From positions 1 through 64,000 of the forward strand of contig JAFGVV010000033.1 in NCBI GenBank assembly GCA_016937795.1: 64,000 nt of DNA. The letters are read 5' to 3'. This DNA is from Paludibacteraceae bacterium (GTDB lineage Bacteria; Bacteroidota; Bacteroidia; Bacteroidales; Paludibacteraceae). The notes below the pieces were generated by a model that saw only the letters and a program-made list of their open reading frames with translations, was not told the origin of the DNA and made no database searches. Positions 9,191 to 17,807 of the stretch are shown here, piece by piece (position 1 is the first letter of the stretch; each line of letters opens with the position of its first letter). The position numbers and the translations under genes were made by a program.

Positions 9191-10057
9191 TTAAAAGATG
9201 ATTACATCTTCCGGATTTACAGGTTTTCCCTGTTTCCATAGTTCAAAATAAAATTGTGTGCCGGTTTTATTTTCGCCGCTTTCGCCTGTAATAGCAATTC
9301 CTTCGCCAGCTTTTACATTGTCGCCGGGCTTCTTAAGCAGACGCGTGTTGTTTTTATAAAACGACAGATAATTATTTTCATGTTGTACCTGAATAACCCA
9401 ACCAAACTCGAAAGTAAAAGCAGCATACACAACAGTACCAGCCAGTACACTTACTACGGTTTCGTTAGTTGAAGTGATAATGCTAATTCCTGTTTTATTT
9501 TCAAGAATGTCAAATCCAGAGGAAATAACACCTCTTGTAGGACGGAAAAAAACGTATATATTTTCGTTTGGCTTTCCTTCAATAGTGGCTAAATTGTATT
9601 TTTCATCTTTTTCGTAATTCTCGATAAATTCTCTTTCTTTTTTTGATTTCTCAAGATATTCGGTGGCTTTGTCTTTCAGTTGAATCGAATCGAGCGAAAG
9701 CAAGGAGTCGGGTTGAACATTGCCTTTGATAATATCTCGTACTATGTCGAGATAACCCGACTGAAGTTCCATTTTATGCAACAATGAATCGGCGTACATC
9801 GATTCCGAAATAATTCGTCCCCGGTTTCCGGTGTCACCATATCCTGGTAAATAATAACGGATAGGGGTTGTGTAAATAAGAATTGTAAGCAGAATAAAAG
9901 TAAGTAATATCAGAGACGATGCATAAATAATTACACTCAGGCGCGATAAGCGAATGTGCCACGATTCCTCGAGTGTGTTCTCATTGAGCACTGAAACCCG
10001 ATACTGAAATCTTAGTTTATGAAAGTATGATTTAAACCTGTTAGTTTTCTTTTTCAT
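9191..10057 (-). CDS. Membrane-anchored LytM/M23-like protein, probably catalytically dead
   Basis: A 288-aa protein with a basic cytoplasmic N-terminus, one membrane segment (about residues 38-63), a charged middle region and a C-terminal LytM/M23-like beta domain (about 165-285). The family's conserved PV.G.V.....G.VIQ.H and G...TG...FE...G.PVNPE framework is readable. The zinc/catalytic histidines are not: the usual H-x-x-x-D region reads GFDILENKTGI, the YAH position reads YKN, and the HxH near the end is YFE (270-272). It is therefore probably a structural or activator protein, like EnvC/NlpD, rather than a peptidase. It heads the dxr/rseP operon behind a good promoter. Confidence 0.85.
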   Translation of the reverse strand: MKKKTNRFKSYFHKLRFQYRVSVLNENTLEESWHIRLSRLSVIIYASSLILLTFILLTILIYTTPIRYYLPGYGDTGNRGRIISESMYADSLLHKMELQSGYLDIVRDIIKGNVQPDSLLSLDSIQLKDKATEYLEKSKKEREFIENYEKDEKYNLATIEGKPNENIYVFFRPTRGVISSGFDILENKTGISIITSTNETVVSVLAGTVVYAAFTFEFGWVIQVQHENNYLSFYKNNTRLLKKPGDNVKAGEGIAITGESGENKTGTQFYFELWKQGKPVNPEDVIIF

Positions 10058-10076
10058 TTTGCCTTACAAATTATTA

Positions 10077-10107
10077 CAAAAGTAACTTTTTTCGTGTGAT
10101 AAGCAAA
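10077..10107 (-). promoter_or_regulatory. Promoter of the LytM-dxr-methylase-rseP operon
   Basis: The minus strand reads TTTG (10104-10107), 19 nt, then TACTTTTG (10077-10084), an exact match to the Bacteroidota -33/-7 consensus. The ATG at 10057 is about 20 nt below the -7 box, so the leader would be very short. Confidence 0.65.
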
Positions 10108-10109
10108 AC

Positions 10110-10146
10110 AAACGAAGCTCAAACAAGTGGCTTGTTTGAGCTTCTT
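10110..10146 (-). terminator. Terminator of the V-ATPase operon
   Basis: A perfect 14-bp inverted repeat (arms 10114-10127 and 10131-10144, GAAGCTCAAACAAG) with a 3-nt loop. On the minus strand it is followed by a T-rich run. It lies about 35 bp after the ntpK stop codon. Confidence 0.85.
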
Positions 10147-10178
10147 AACAGATTATAATGAATTGATGTAAATGCTTC

Positions 10179-10628
<450 letters not shown>

Positions 10629-10683
10629 TTACTTTTGTTTTTTGATTATTTTTTTTGTTTTATATTTTCAATGAATTTTGTTT

Positions 10684-12531
10684 TTATGCTTTTTTGAATG
10701 GTTTATAGGCTTTACCACCACCTTCGAAGCCTGCATTTTTGTAGAATTCTACAAATGTAAGTCGCAAAGGGTGAACAAACGCACCAATGAGACAAAGAGC
10801 AAAGTTAATTGTATGACCCACCAATAGGATAAGTAACACAAATATCCAGCGTATAAAAGGGTTTGCATCGGCTGTCAGATCGATGGCCAGTGTATTGAAT
10901 ACCCCGCCAAGAATACTGCCGGTGAGTCCTAACGCAAACAGACGGATGTACGAAAGTGTATCGCCCAACAAGCCTGTTGCCATATTGTAGGTATTCCACA
11001 ATGCAGAGCCAAAATTGCTGAAAATATTCTTCCCCGGCGAATTATAAAAGAGAATAACAAGTACACTAAGTCCAATTACAGCATAAAGTGCGTAGAGTAC
11101 GATTGCTGGCATAATCACTCCAAGTGCCGGAAGTCCAATGTAAGCTATCATAGCAACAATGAAAAACACCCATGCCAAATGTCCTGCTGCATATTTAAAT
11201 CCATGCTGTTTGTTTACCTTTAATACATTTACAATCATTCCGAATAATATCTGAATAATTCCAATTACTACGGCAATAATCATCATTGGGTTGTATCCTC
11301 CAAAATCTTCGCCAAAATTTCCCTGGGTAATGAAGTATTGTTTTACACCCGAAAGCCATTTCCATTCTACCTGGTCGAGTGCAATGCCAAACACTGAGCC
11401 AGTAAGCACTCCTACAAGCACTGTGGCAAGTCCGAGATATTGTCCCAGCGAGAGGAGGCCTTTCATGTCGGGCTTGGCTTTGCGCTTCATAAATGTGGCT
11501 ACTGCCCAAATTAGCAAACCATAACCGCCATCGCCTAAGCAAAGTCCGAAGAACAGCATGAAGAATGGCGCAAGAAATGGCGTAGGATCGAGCTCACCAT
11601 AGTTTGGTAGTGAAAATAAATTGGTGATAGGCTCAAATAGTTTCGAAAACGAATTGTTTTTTAGTTGTACCGGAATATCCTCATCGATGTCGGGATTAGT
11701 AACTTCATAAAATACATTTTCTTTTTCGAGCAGTTCATTCAATGATGTTTCCACAGCCTCGGGACAAAAACCTTCGAGTAGTTTCACTTTATCGTCAGCA
11801 GTTGAACCGGTGCTCAGAATTACACGGCTGAAATCAATGTTATTGTTTAGTTCGTCCTGAAGTTTTTCGAGATGGCAATAGTCCTTTAAAGCAATTTGCT
11901 TCAAATTATCATTAATTGAATCGATTTCATTTTTCAGCTTATCTTCTTCTTCCTGTAGCTGACTGTAGTTTTTATTGTTGAGTTTAACAGGTTCAGCATC
12001 TATTACAATAGTTTCAGGAGTATTATGCACTATGGCAAAATATTTCATTCCGCCCAGGTTTGCAATTTCAAATGTTTCGTACTCATTGTCCCATTCAACA
12101 TTGTATTTGCTTGGTTGACACGCAAAAAGGGAAAGATAAATATTTTGTTCTGAAAGATTTGCAATTCTTTCAGGATCGAAATCGCCCCACACTTTCATTC
12201 TTTCGGTTTCGCGTTGTGAAAGCGCCAACTTTTGTTTCAGTGCTTCATTTTCTCGATTTGTTTCTTCAATAACCGATAGAACTTCAATACCCTTTTCAGC
12301 ATTTCCTTCGTCGTGTTCAGTGGCAACTTCGTCTCTGAAAATCGTTAACTGTTCGAGAGTGTTTTTTACTCTTGAGGCTAATTGCATTTTTTCGCGTAAA
12401 GCATCGTTTTCGGCAATTCCTTCTGTTTTTTCAATCACATGCAACACTCCGGCCTCTCTTACTTCTTCAAGAAAGTTCTGGTATTGTTTGTGATAAACAA
12501 GGAAGGAGTATTTTTTCATTTTGACAATCAT
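10684..12531 (-). CDS. ntpI: V-type ATP synthase subunit I (a-type stator/ion channel)
   Basis: A 615-aa two-part subunit. The N-terminal half (about 1-320) is soluble, with coiled-coil arms that contact the peripheral stalk. The C-terminal half (about 325-610) has seven or eight membrane helices that form the ion half-channels next to the K ring. FFGLCLGDGGYGLL and LLGDTLSYIRLFALGLTGS, the latter carrying the conserved arginine, are typical. Its ATG overlaps the TGA of subunit D by 4 nt (ATGA), so the two are translationally coupled. Confidence 0.95.
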   Translation of the reverse strand: MIVKMKKYSFLVYHKQYQNFLEEVREAGVLHVIEKTEGIAENDALREKMQLASRVKNTLEQLTIFRDEVATEHDEGNAEKGIEVLSVIEETNRENEALKQKLALSQRETERMKVWGDFDPERIANLSEQNIYLSLFACQPSKYNVEWDNEYETFEIANLGGMKYFAIVHNTPETIVIDAEPVKLNNKNYSQLQEEEDKLKNEIDSINDNLKQIALKDYCHLEKLQDELNNNIDFSRVILSTGSTADDKVKLLEGFCPEAVETSLNELLEKENVFYEVTNPDIDEDIPVQLKNNSFSKLFEPITNLFSLPNYGELDPTPFLAPFFMLFFGLCLGDGGYGLLIWAVATFMKRKAKPDMKGLLSLGQYLGLATVLVGVLTGSVFGIALDQVEWKWLSGVKQYFITQGNFGEDFGGYNPMMIIAVVIGIIQILFGMIVNVLKVNKQHGFKYAAGHLAWVFFIVAMIAYIGLPALGVIMPAIVLYALYAVIGLSVLVILFYNSPGKNIFSNFGSALWNTYNMATGLLGDTLSYIRLFALGLTGSILGGVFNTLAIDLTADANPFIRWIFVLLILLVGHTINFALCLIGAFVHPLRLTFVEFYKNAGFEGGGKAYKPFKKA

Positions 12532-13133
12532 AGCTCAGCCTCCTTTAGTTTGTTCTGACGCGATTTTACAATTTTTTGCGACGATTTCGAAAGGTTTTCC
12601 TCGTCCTCCATAAAACGCTTGATTTTAATAATGGCTTCTTCGTAGCCCGGAATCTGTACTTTTTCAAAAAGATTTACCTTCTGAGTGGTTTTTTTTCGGG
12701 CATGTTCGAGCAGATTCAGTTTTTCTGCATAAAATTCCTGCTCAATACCTACCTGAGCAAGCTCTTTTAGTTGTGTAAGTCCATCGGCAAACCACTTAGG
12801 TGAGTTAAACAGACTATATGGTTTCGTTTTGTACACAACTTCGTCGAGCACAGGGATGCGCACACCGGCAATTTTTTTAATGCTCATTTTTACATCCTCT
12901 ACATGAAGCAGCGATGTGTCGAACTCGCCCCACAATGCCAGCATTTTATCATAAGCTGCTATGCGTTGTTCAATTTCGCTTTCGAGTTTTTTAATGTCAT
13001 CTTTTGCTCTTTTTACTTCCATGCGCAATGCACTCTCCTTGTTTTTTATGGTAGGCAAAGCTCGCACACGCATTTTCAGATTCTTTTCGAGCGTCTGAAG
13101 CGAAGTTTTATTGTATTGAAATTGTATAGCCAT
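12528..13133 (-). CDS. ntpD: V-type ATP synthase subunit D (central shaft)
   Basis: A 201-aa, mostly helical coiled-coil subunit that turns inside the A3B3 head. The N-terminal pattern MAIQFQYNKTSLQTLEKNLKM and the C-terminal RKTTQKVNLFEKVQIPGYEEA ... KSRQNK are characteristic. The stop overlaps the subunit I start. The upstream neighbour is an ORF6N-domain gene rather than subunit B, which is the normal neighbour in this operon type. Confidence 0.94.
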   Translation of the reverse strand: MAIQFQYNKTSLQTLEKNLKMRVRALPTIKNKESALRMEVKRAKDDIKKLESEIEQRIAAYDKMLALWGEFDTSLLHVEDVKMSIKKIAGVRIPVLDEVVYKTKPYSLFNSPKWFADGLTQLKELAQVGIEQEFYAEKLNLLEHARKKTTQKVNLFEKVQIPGYEEAIIKIKRFMEDEENLSKSSQKIVKSRQNKLKEAEL

Positions 13134-13163
13134 ATTATTTATCAGTATTTCTTTCGAAAAACT

Positions 13164-13814
13164 TTATTTTTTTATAGTGATATAAACAGGTTCTTCGTCG
13201 TGAACCTCATTATCGCTGTTTTTTCTTTTTATTGTGTGCTTAATTTTTAAAACTGCAAAATTAAGCTCAATACTGGTTTCTGTTTCAGACACATCTTTGT
13301 CGTTACCAAGAAGTTCGGTCATTATTTCGGCACTTTGCTTCATTAGCGATTTCTGCACTTTTTCCTCTTTTGTTTCCACTATTTCCGATACTGCGCGTGT
13401 GAAAGCTCTCAGTTTGGTAAATGTTTCGATAATACCAATGGTAGTTTCAGTTGCTTTCTCGCTTTTCAGAATGGTTGCCAGCATATACAAACCCTTTTCG
13501 GTAAATGCTTTTGGAACCACATAAGAGTGTTTTCTGTTTTTGAACTGGTCGAAATTTTCGACCACATCGCTGTAATTGTCAGATTCAGAGTTGTTTAATG
13601 TGTATTGAGATATTCTGATTTGTCTCCATTCCTGTTTCGTAAGCTCAAAAATATAACCTTTGGGAAATTTATCAGGATTATTTTTGATAGCTTCGTTTAC
13701 ACGTTTGGTAACAACTCCATAAAGCTCAGCCACATCAAAATCGAGAATCACCTGCTGATCTCTGATTTCAATGATTTTATTTTCGATGTTGCCGAGTTTT
13801 ATAATGTCAGTCAT
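13164..13814 (-). CDS. ORF6N-domain protein inserted in the V-ATPase operon
   Basis: A 216-aa protein whose first roughly 100 residues form an ORF6N domain (IIEIRDQQVILDFDVAELY ... VNEAIKNNPDKFP ... FELTKQEW). This DNA-associated domain is known from phage and plasmid proteins and from chromosomal copies in Bacteroidota. The segment KAFTEKGLYMLATILKS is typical of the group. The C-terminal half is charged, probably coiled coil, and ends in a lysine-rich IKRKNSDNEVHDEE tail. It lies between subunits B and D in the operon direction, with 83 bp to B and 30 bp to D. It has no known ATPase role and is best seen as an acquired cargo gene. Confidence 0.82.
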   Translation of the reverse strand: MTDIIKLGNIENKIIEIRDQQVILDFDVAELYGVVTKRVNEAIKNNPDKFPKGYIFELTKQEWRQIRISQYTLNNSESDNYSDVVENFDQFKNRKHSYVVPKAFTEKGLYMLATILKSEKATETTIGIIETFTKLRAFTRAVSEIVETKEEKVQKSLMKQSAEIMTELLGNDKDVSETETSIELNFAVLKIKHTIKRKNSDNEVHDEEPVYITIKK

Positions 13815-13856
13815 AATCTCTTATTTTTTTGTGGTCGAAATTTTCGACCACAAAAT

Positions 13857-13908
13857 AGATCTTATTCTCCTTTAGAGCTTGCCCGCTGTGGCGGGGGCTA
13901 GGGTGTTT
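13857..13908. repeat. GC-rich palindromic repeat at the ntpB 3' end
   Basis: The segment holds GCCCGCTGTGGCGGG, a hairpin, between CTCCTTTAGAG and GGGGGCTAGGG. It resembles a CCCTAACCCCCTAAAGGGG-type repeat (compare 53842 and 62513) with an extra hairpin inside. It overlaps the ntpB stop codon and lies at the junction with the inserted ORF6N gene. Confidence 0.4.
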
Positions 13909-15223
13909 TTTTCCAGTACTTATCAACCAATTCCTGCTTAATACTCACTTCGGCAGGTTTAAAATGATCGCCAAGCATATCCCAGGCTACGTCCAACATG
14001 GCAGTTGTATCAATATTTACATCGATGGCCAACAGTTTGTTTGAGTAGTCTTTGGCAAATGCAAGTGTACGTTCATCGTAATCGGTAAGGTCGAAACCGT
14101 TTTCGAGTTTGGTTTTTGCGTTGGCAGCATCGGCAAACAAACGTACAGCAGCATTCATCACCTGAGGGTGATCTTCGCGTGTTTTTTTACCAATTACAAG
14201 CTGTTTTAAGCGCGAAAGCGAACGGAACGGATCGACAATTACTTTACCCACATCGGAGTCGCGTCTGAGAAATAACTGACCCTCAGTAATATATCCTGTA
14301 TTGTCGGGAATGGCGTGCGTAATGTCGCCACCCGAAAGCGTAGTTACGGCAATAATGGTGATAGAGCCTCCTTCGGGGAATTGCACTGCTTTTTCGTAGA
14401 TTTTTGCCAAATCGGAATAAAGCGAACCCGGCATTGAGTCTTTCGATGGAATCTGATCCATACGGTTCGATACAATGGCTAACGCATCGGCGTAAGAAGT
14501 CATATCGGTAAGCAGCACCAGTACTTTTTGATTTTCGTCAACTGCAAAATATTCAGCAGCTGTAAGCGCCATGTCGGGAATTAATAGACGTTCAACCGGA
14601 GGATTTTCAGTGGTGTTTACAAAGCTCACGATACGATCGAGTACACCTGCGTTGTTAAATACGTTTTTAAAATACAGGTAATCGTCGTTGGTAAGTCCCA
14701 TACCACCGAGAATAATTTTGTCGGTTTGTGCACGTAGCGCCACATTGGCCATAACCTGGTTAAAAGGTTGGTCAGGGTCGGCAAAAAATGGAATTTTCTG
14801 CCCTGAAACCAGTGTGTTGTTCAGGTCGATACCAGCAATCCCCGTAGCAATAAGCTCTGAGGGTTGTTTACGGCGAACAGGATTCACCGATGGACCGCCA
14901 ATTTCGCGTTCTTCGCCTTCCACCTCAGGACCACCATCAATTGGGTCGCCAAATGAATTGAAAAAGCGGCCAGCCAATTGCTCGCTCACTTTCAGCGAAG
15001 GTGCTTTGCCCAAAAATATTACTTCGGCATCGGTTGGAATTCCTTCGGTTCCTTCGAACACCTGCAATGTCACTTCTTCGCCCATGATTTTTACCACCTG
15101 AGCTAATTTGCCGTTTACTGTAGCGAGCTCGTCGTTGCCCACATTGCTTGCATGCAGCGAACAGGTGGCTTTAGTAATCTGAGTGATTTTAGTGTAAATC
15201 TTTTGAAATGCTTTTGTTGCCAT
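13898..15223 (-). CDS. ntpB: V-type ATP synthase subunit B
   Basis: The non-catalytic nucleotide-binding-fold subunit of the A3B3 head, 441 aa. The sequence shows the beta-barrel start (ITQITKATCSLHASNV), KIPFFADPDQPFNQVMANVA, RLLIPDMALTAAEYFAV, VLLTDMTSYADAL and the PSKDSMPGSLYSDLAKIYEKA segment. There is no Walker A lysine motif, as expected. The stop codon falls inside a GC-rich repeat. The A gene would normally be directly upstream, but here a broken zeta-toxin-like gene and a small ORF intervene. Confidence 0.97.
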   Translation of the reverse strand: MATKAFQKIYTKITQITKATCSLHASNVGNDELATVNGKLAQVVKIMGEEVTLQVFEGTEGIPTDAEVIFLGKAPSLKVSEQLAGRFFNSFGDPIDGGPEVEGEEREIGGPSVNPVRRKQPSELIATGIAGIDLNNTLVSGQKIPFFADPDQPFNQVMANVALRAQTDKIILGGMGLTNDDYLYFKNVFNNAGVLDRIVSFVNTTENPPVERLLIPDMALTAAEYFAVDENQKVLVLLTDMTSYADALAIVSNRMDQIPSKDSMPGSLYSDLAKIYEKAVQFPEGGSITIIAVTTLSGGDITHAIPDNTGYITEGQLFLRRDSDVGKVIVDPFRSLSRLKQLVIGKKTREDHPQVMNAAVRLFADAANAKTKLENGFDLTDYDERTLAFAKDYSNKLLAIDVNIDTTAMLDVAWDMLGDHFKPAEVSIKQELVDKYWKKTP

Positions 15224-15247
15224 TTATATAAATATTGTTTTTGTCAA

Positions 15248-15400
15248 TTACTCTGGTTTAATATGGATGATTTTCCCTTTTTTTAAAACAACCAGGTCAC
15301 TATTCATTTTTTTCTTAAAAGCAATGAGGTTATCATATACTTTGTCCATTCCCATAAGTATTTTATCTCTATCAGATAATTCTTTTTTACTATTTTTCAT
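15248..15400 (-). CDS. Small 50-aa protein paired with the zeta-like gene
   Basis: A short ORF starting at ATG 15400 (MKNSKKELSDRDKILMGMDK) and ending IIHIKPE. It is lysine-rich (11 or more K) and partly helical, with a hydrophobic VVLKKGKIIHI strand at the end. It overlaps the 3' end of the zeta-like reading frame by 11 bp and runs 24 bp into the ntpB start. The size and overlap are those of a toxin-antitoxin partner, but I do not recognise the family and the role is inferred from position only. Confidence 0.5.
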   Translation of the reverse strand: MKNSKKELSDRDKILMGMDKVYDNLIAFKKKMNSDLVVLKKGKIIHIKPE

Positions 15401-15971
15401 TTGATAGAAAATTTAATGTTTGATATTCTTTTTCGCAATAAATGAATATATCATCTTCATTCATTTCGGCGACTAATTTATATACTTTGTCAGAGTTGTC
15501 AAAAATCATTAGTCTATCGACAATTTTAAAATAGATATTAAAGAGATTCTTAATGCCATTGAAGTATCTCCGTTCAATAATTACATTGTCTATGTTATGG
15601 CCACCTTCAATTACTCTTTGTTTAACCCGCTCTTTTGCTAATTCTACAGATTGAAGCCAGAAGAATAATAATATAACCTCGTATCCATTTTCCTTTGCTT
15701 TTTTGATAAAGTTTTTGTAACTTTTTGTGGCTAAAGTGGTTTCAAAAGCAAAAGTTTCGCCTGAAAACAATAATTCATTGATTCTTTTCAAGAAAATTCA
15801 TCCTGCTTCAATTGCCATTTTTTCAGGTTGAAAAGGAGATAGTCCTTTTGCAATCTCATCAGCATTTACAAATTCTTTGCATTTTAGTATTTCAGGCAAA
15901 ATTGTAAATGAGGCTGTTGTTTTACCAGCACCGTTACAACCAGAAATAATGTAAAGAATTTTTCTTTCCAT
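15390..15971 (-). pseudogene. Zeta-toxin-like P-loop kinase, split by an in-frame TGA
   Basis: The frame opens at ATG 15971 (MERKILYIISGCNGAGKTTA) with a clear Walker A (GCNGAGKTT), then FVNADEIAKGLSPFQPE. At codon 58 (15800-15798) it meets TGA and continues in the same frame as IFLKRINELLFSGETFAFETTLATKSY, ending at 15390. Joined, the product would be about 193 aa and has the order of a zeta-toxin/UDP-sugar kinase-like ATPase: P-loop, NADEIA, ETTLA, VIERRY. Relatives usually have arginine here (EAGR.L), and CGA to TGA is a single transition. A TTG at 15791 could restart translation of the second half, but without the P-loop. It begins 5 bp after the ntpA stop. Confidence 0.75.
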
Positions 15972-15976
15972 TATCG

Positions 15977-17731
15977 TTATTTTTTTCTTTCAGCAATTAT
16001 TAAATTCAACTCTGCCAGATATTTATTGAACTCTTCAGAATTAAATTCAGAATAGTTCATTTGTTTGCAGATATTGATAATTCCTTTGAAATAATCCATT
16101 ACCTGGAGGAAACCGTTGAATTTAAAATCGGAATGACAAATATCCATTACCAAATTGAGCATATATTCCTGACGTTCGAGCGGACAAACCGAATCGATTT
16201 TGTCGAATGCATCCTGTTGGAGAATTACGAAGTCGATAACCTCCGATTTCCAAAATGTAAGGTGATAATCAACAGGTACGCCGTCGTCACCAAGAATGTT
16301 GATTTGCTCCTGCACTTCTTTACCACGTTGCAAAATGGTTTTCATATCGTTTACTTTCGAAGTCCAGTCGGGCGAAATGCGTTTTGAAATATATTCCTCA
16401 AATTCGGGATATTCGATATATTTCGAATAACTATCAATCGGATTCACAGCAGGATAGCGTTTGCGGTCGGCACGAGCCTGTTCGAGTGCGAAGAAACAAC
16501 GTGCTGCTTTTTTTGTGCTTTCGGTCACAGGTTCCTTGAGGTTACCACCTGCGGGAGATACTGTTCCGATAAAGGTAATTGAACCTGTTTCGCCGTTTTT
16601 GAGATATACATAACCTGCACGGCTGTAAAAGTTGGCAATAATGGCCGAAAGATCCATTGGAAAGGCATCTTGGCCGGGAAGTTCTTCCATGCGGTTACTC
16701 ATTTCGCGTAGCGCCTGTGCCCAACGAGAGGTTGAATCAGCCATCATAAGTACGCGAAGTCCCATAGCGCGGTAATATTCCGAAATAGTCATGGCCGTAT
16801 AAACTGATGCTTCGCGCGAAGCAACAGGCATGTTCGAAGTGTTGGCAATGATAATTGTACGCTCCATGAGTTTGCGTCCGGTGTGCGGATCTTCTAGCTC
16901 GGGAAATTCCACAAAAATTTCCACCACTTCGTTGGCACGTTCGCCACATGCTGCAATAATTACAATATCTGCTTCTGCTTGTTTCGAAATAGCATGTTGT
17001 AGTACTGTTTTTCCTGTTCCGAAAGGACCGGGAATAAATCCTGTTCCACCTTCTACGATTGGGTTTGCAGTATCGATAGTGCGCACGCCTGTTTCCAGAA
17101 GTTTGAAAGGACGGGGTTTTTCGGTGTGTACATTAATGGCTTTTTTTACAGGCCATTTTTGAACCATTGTAATTTCAATTTCTTTTCCGTCAGCGTCAAC
17201 AATTACGGCAATTTTATCCAAAATTTTATATTGTCCGGCAGCAACTATCGATTTAACTGTAAAGACACCTTCGAAAGTAAAAGGAACCATGATTTTGTGT
17301 GGTTGATGGTTTTCGTCCACTTCGCCAAGCCACGATGCCGCTTCCACTTTGTCGCCCGCTTTTGCGAGAGGTTTAAAAACCCAGAGTTTTTCGGTATCGA
17401 GTGGAAAGTTATATTCGCCACGTTGCAGAAAAACACCTGTCAACCTGTCGAGGTCGTTTTGCAAACCGTCGTAGTTGCGCGATAGCAGGCCGGGGCCGAG
17501 TGTAACTTCGAGCATGTGTCCTTTGAATTCCACTTCGTTTCCTACTTTAAGCCCGCGTGTACTTTCGAAAACCTGAACGAAAGCATTTCTGCCTACCACT
17601 TTAAGCACTTCGGCCATAAGCTTTTGCGAGCCTAATTCGATATAAGCAATTTCGTTCTGAGCTACCGGCCCGTCCACTTCAACGGTAACTAAGTTCGAAA
17701 CTATTCCTTTTACTTTTCCTTTTGTTGACAT
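15977..17731 (-). CDS. ntpA: V-type ATP synthase subunit A (catalytic)
   Basis: The catalytic ATP-binding subunit, 584 aa. The N-terminal barrel (VKGIVSNLVTVEVDGPV) is followed by the non-homologous insert and the P-loop GPFGTGKTVLQ near residue 235. Then come the catalytic-glutamate segment (AACGERANEVVEIF), MMADSTSRWAQALREMSNRM and SPAGGNLKEPVTESTKK. The C-terminus ends IAERKK. It follows the DUF2764 gene by about 75 bp and precedes the interrupted zeta-like gene by only 5 bp. Confidence 0.98.
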   Translation of the reverse strand: MSTKGKVKGIVSNLVTVEVDGPVAQNEIAYIELGSQKLMAEVLKVVGRNAFVQVFESTRGLKVGNEVEFKGHMLEVTLGPGLLSRNYDGLQNDLDRLTGVFLQRGEYNFPLDTEKLWVFKPLAKAGDKVEAASWLGEVDENHQPHKIMVPFTFEGVFTVKSIVAAGQYKILDKIAVIVDADGKEIEITMVQKWPVKKAINVHTEKPRPFKLLETGVRTIDTANPIVEGGTGFIPGPFGTGKTVLQHAISKQAEADIVIIAACGERANEVVEIFVEFPELEDPHTGRKLMERTIIIANTSNMPVASREASVYTAMTISEYYRAMGLRVLMMADSTSRWAQALREMSNRMEELPGQDAFPMDLSAIIANFYSRAGYVYLKNGETGSITFIGTVSPAGGNLKEPVTESTKKAARCFFALEQARADRKRYPAVNPIDSYSKYIEYPEFEEYISKRISPDWTSKVNDMKTILQRGKEVQEQINILGDDGVPVDYHLTFWKSEVIDFVILQQDAFDKIDSVCPLERQEYMLNLVMDICHSDFKFNGFLQVMDYFKGIINICKQMNYSEFNSEEFNKYLAELNLIIAERKK

Positions 17732-17807
17732 ATATATATTTGTTTACTAATCGTACTGATTCCAAAATTTCTTTTGGTGATAAATTATAATTTTGATTTA
17801 CAGTGAA

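Noticed and set aside
15390..15971. General recoding of TGA as an amino acid in this organism.
   Set aside because: Other intact genes here end in TGA (subunit D at 12528-12530), and the conserved genes contain no internal TGA.
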